DNA of 51,969 bases from Streptomyces sp. BK208 (GTDB lineage Bacteria > Actinomycetota > Actinomycetes > Streptomycetales > Streptomycetaceae): assembly GCF_004364245.1 (NCBI RefSeq), contig NZ_SOAV01000020.1, positions 1 to 51,969 of the forward strand. Direction: 5' to 3'. The notes below the pieces were generated by a model. That model made no database searches and had not been told where the DNA came from. It saw only the letters and a list, made by a program, of their open reading frames with translations. Positions 50,285 through 51,969 of the stretch are shown here, in pieces (position 1 is the first letter of the stretch; the number at the start of each line of letters is the position of its first letter). The translations under genes were made by a program, and so were the position numbers.

Positions 50285-50321
50285 CCCCTCCCGGCCGCGC
50301 GCGGGTAAGGGCGCGGACGCA

Positions 50322-50357
50322 GGACCGGCCGCCGTGCAGACGCCCGGCGGCCGGTCC
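50322..50357. terminator. 13-bp perfect hairpin
   Basis: GGACCGGCCGCCG (50322-50334) pairs with 50345-50357, with a 10-nt loop. It follows the stop of the plus-strand DUF1524 remnant by 38 bp and probably was its terminator. 50358-50550 shows no gene I would support. Confidence 0.65.
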
Positions 50358-50550
50358 GCGGGCGCAGGTGGGCAGGTGGGCGGGTCAGACGTCGTAGGTG
50401 ATGTCGCTGTTGCCACTCAGGCGAAGGCGTTGAGGACCACGTCTGCCAGCCATGGCCGACTCTGGAGTCAGACGGTGAAAGCACTGTTCTGTCAGATCCC
50501 CCCGGCCAGTCACGCAACAGCCAACGAACCAGTGAGTGACACGGGCACGG

Positions 50551-50961
50551 TCAGCATCTGCGATGCCACCACGCTAGCCCGGGGTCTTCCGTCGGCTCGT
50601 GATGCGTTCGCCCAAGGAGCACCGCGTCCAGGCGCTCGACCTGCACCCGCAGTTCACCGGAGGCCCTTGGCGGAAGCATGCACAGAGCGTCTTGCAGCTT
50701 GTCCCGGGCCCAACCCTCGCCACAGCAGGGGCAGGTGAACTCCGCCTCCCATTGCCTCCACCGGCGCCTCGTGCCGTGGACGCGCACGGACCACAGGCTC
50801 AGCGCCACCGACACGATGCCCGGAGACAATCGCTCCCGTTCGAGCACACGGACAGCAGCATTCGCCGCTCCCGACAGGCCTGGGACATCGCGATACCGCA
50901 CCCAAGATCTACCACAGCCGCGTTCCCGCGGCCGAAGCGAAGCTGGTGTTCTACGAGGCAC
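50551..50961 (-). CDS. zinc-ribbon hypothetical protein
   Basis: 136 residues from GTG 50961. Residues about 30-60 are helical (SGAANAAVRVLERERLSPGI). A single ribbon follows in EFTCPCCGEGWARDKLQDAL, and a Leu/Arg-rich helix (GELRVQVERLDAVLLGRTHH) ends it. Only two to three Cys ligands are visible, so metal binding may need another subunit. Similar proteins are common and uncharacterised in Streptomyces. The exact start is uncertain. Confidence 0.6.
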   Translation of the reverse strand: MPRRTPASLRPRERGCGRSWVRYRDVPGLSGAANAAVRVLERERLSPGIVSVALSLWSVRVHGTRRRWRQWEAEFTCPCCGEGWARDKLQDALCMLPPRASGELRVQVERLDAVLLGRTHHEPTEDPGLAWWHRRC

Positions 50962-51041
50962 TATCCCTTCGGATGTAAGTCACGGACGGCATCCTCCCAC
51001 AGACCAAGATCGGCCGGACAGAACGTAGTGGAAGGGTCCGG

Positions 51042-51578
51042 TCACATCGGGAGGGAGAACAGACGCACCAGCTCTGAAGGCCAGCGTGCGTTGTCGCGAA
51101 GGGGCGTCACCATGGTCCGCAGTGGCATGGGCACCAGGCGGGCTTCGGGTTGTTCGACAAGGACCTCCTTGTCGAGGGGGTGCCATCCGAGGCGCTGGTA
51201 CAGCGGTACGAGGGGAGACCTGCAGAACAGGAGCGCGTGCTGAGGACCCATCGTGCGAGCGTGCTCAAGTGCCGCCGTGACCACGCGCCGGGCCAATCCC
51301 TGGCCCTGCATGTCGGGTGCGACGGCCACGCCACCGACGCCTACCACCTCTGTCTCAGCATCGCCGATCGCAACAGGCAGCCGGAGGAGGCCGGCGTGTG
51401 CCACAAGCCGGTCGCCGTGTCTGATACCGAAGTGCTCTTTTTTGGGCAGCCAGGTCAAACCGGCCGCGGCTACACCGAAGGGGTCATCACGGTCACCGAG
51501 GATCTCGTCCTGGTCCGTCTTCGTGTACTGAGGAAGCCGCACCACCACCGGTGCCACAGAGGGCTGGTTGTCAGACAT
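51042..51578 (-). CDS. GNAT-family N-acetyltransferase
   Basis: 178 residues from ATG 51578. Acetyl-CoA motif A: VGVGGVAVAPDMQGQGLARR (Q-x-x-G-x-G/A form, QGQGLA), followed by ALEHARTMGPQHALLFC and VPLYQRLGWHPL (motif B). A single GNAT domain of usual size. Substrate unknown. Last gene before the G-run at the window end; 51579-51906 shows no further gene. Confidence 0.9.
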   Translation of the reverse strand: MSDNQPSVAPVVVRLPQYTKTDQDEILGDRDDPFGVAAAGLTWLPKKEHFGIRHGDRLVAHAGLLRLPVAIGDAETEVVGVGGVAVAPDMQGQGLARRVVTAALEHARTMGPQHALLFCRSPLVPLYQRLGWHPLDKEVLVEQPEARLVPMPLRTMVTPLRDNARWPSELVRLFSLPM

Positions 51579-51906
51579 CCCCACATGATGATCTCTCCTT
51601 CGAGGTCGGGCCAAGTGATCGCTCAGCCGGTCACTCGGCCAGCAGGCCGGTCCCCCAACCCCGAAGGACCTTCGCGCAACCTTGGCGGACGTCGAGACCT
51701 GGGAGTACCCGCGATCCGGTGAGTGGCTGGGGTGCCTCACGCTTGCCCTCACCGAAGCAGGACAGAGAATCCACCGTTGACGCTCAGCATCGACGGCGCC
51801 AACGACCAGGGCGCGCCGCGCCCTGCCCTCGTACAGACCAGCCCCGGCACCCGGCCGCGTCCCGTCCGAGCAAACTAGGCGCCGCGCGGGCCGAAGAGCC
51901 ACGAGT

Positions 51907-51969
<63 letters not shown>

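Overview
The window reads as the extreme end of a linear Streptomyces replicon (chromosome arm or linear plasmid). It has very high GC, GTG/ATG starts with purine-rich ribosome binding sites and many 4-bp gene overlaps. Base 1 begins with the palindrome CCCGCGGAGCGGG followed by a row of TGC-looped hairpins, the architecture of a Streptomyces telomere. The other end (51907-51969) is an almost pure G run that looks like an assembly or sequencing artefact, so the window is probably a whole contig running inward from a telomere.

Layout. 1-5.8 kb is the terminal zone: telomere, a small frameshifted zinc-ribbon operon, several inverted repeats, a membrane protein, a TtrA-like DEAD/DEAH helicase, a truncated remnant of the terminal-protein gene tpg, and two short stretches of degenerate CRISPR-like repeats on either side of the helicase.

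6.3-30.4 kb is a biosynthetic and regulatory region that I interpret as a class V lanthipeptide cluster. Control is suggested by a gamma-butyrolactone module (AfsA-type synthase, two ArpA/ScbR-like TetR proteins, a coupled NAD-dependent reductase) and by transposase-derived DNA-binding proteins. Three Cys-terminated precursor peptides (two near-identical, one divergent and Trp-containing) lie downstream of an operon encoding an APH-fold kinase, a HopA1-like lyase, a flavin-dependent halogenase and an unassigned 55-residue peptide. The divergent operon encodes two M16 peptidases, an F420-dependent reductase (expected Dha to D-Ala), a flavoprotein Cys decarboxylase (AviMeCys), a third synthetase-like protein, a small helix-turn-helix protein and an ABC exporter. 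Expected product: a dehydrated peptide with one C-terminal AviMeCys ring, possibly D-Ala, and possibly halogenated. The two divergent operons share an intergenic region where both start codons lie only 5-6 nt after a TAATCT -10 box (leaderless), next to a sequence box that recurs at the regulatory genes.

30.5-37.5 kb is a mobile zone: an ATP-dependent DNA ligase pseudogene split by an insert carrying a frameshifted ADP-ribosylglycohydrolase, then a four-gene tyrosine-recombinase module (three recombinases plus a TnpC-like protein) resembling Tn554/RIT elements.

37.6-43.8 kb holds an efflux and oxidoreductase set (MFS pump, thioredoxin-reductase-like flavoprotein, SDR, truncated response-regulator domain, TetR repressor, methyltransferase); two operons there share near-identical promoter/operator sequences. 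43.8-52 kb is accessory and decayed: an IS5-family remnant, hypothetical fragments, a secreted Rhs/YD-repeat protein with a glycine-rich hydrophobic tip followed by a 32-residue membrane peptide, remnants of two DUF1524 (HNH) genes in opposite orientation, a zinc-ribbon protein and a GNAT acetyltransferase.

Caveat: at least four reading frames are broken by a single extra base in a G/C run. Real decay and sequencing error cannot be separated from the sequence alone.
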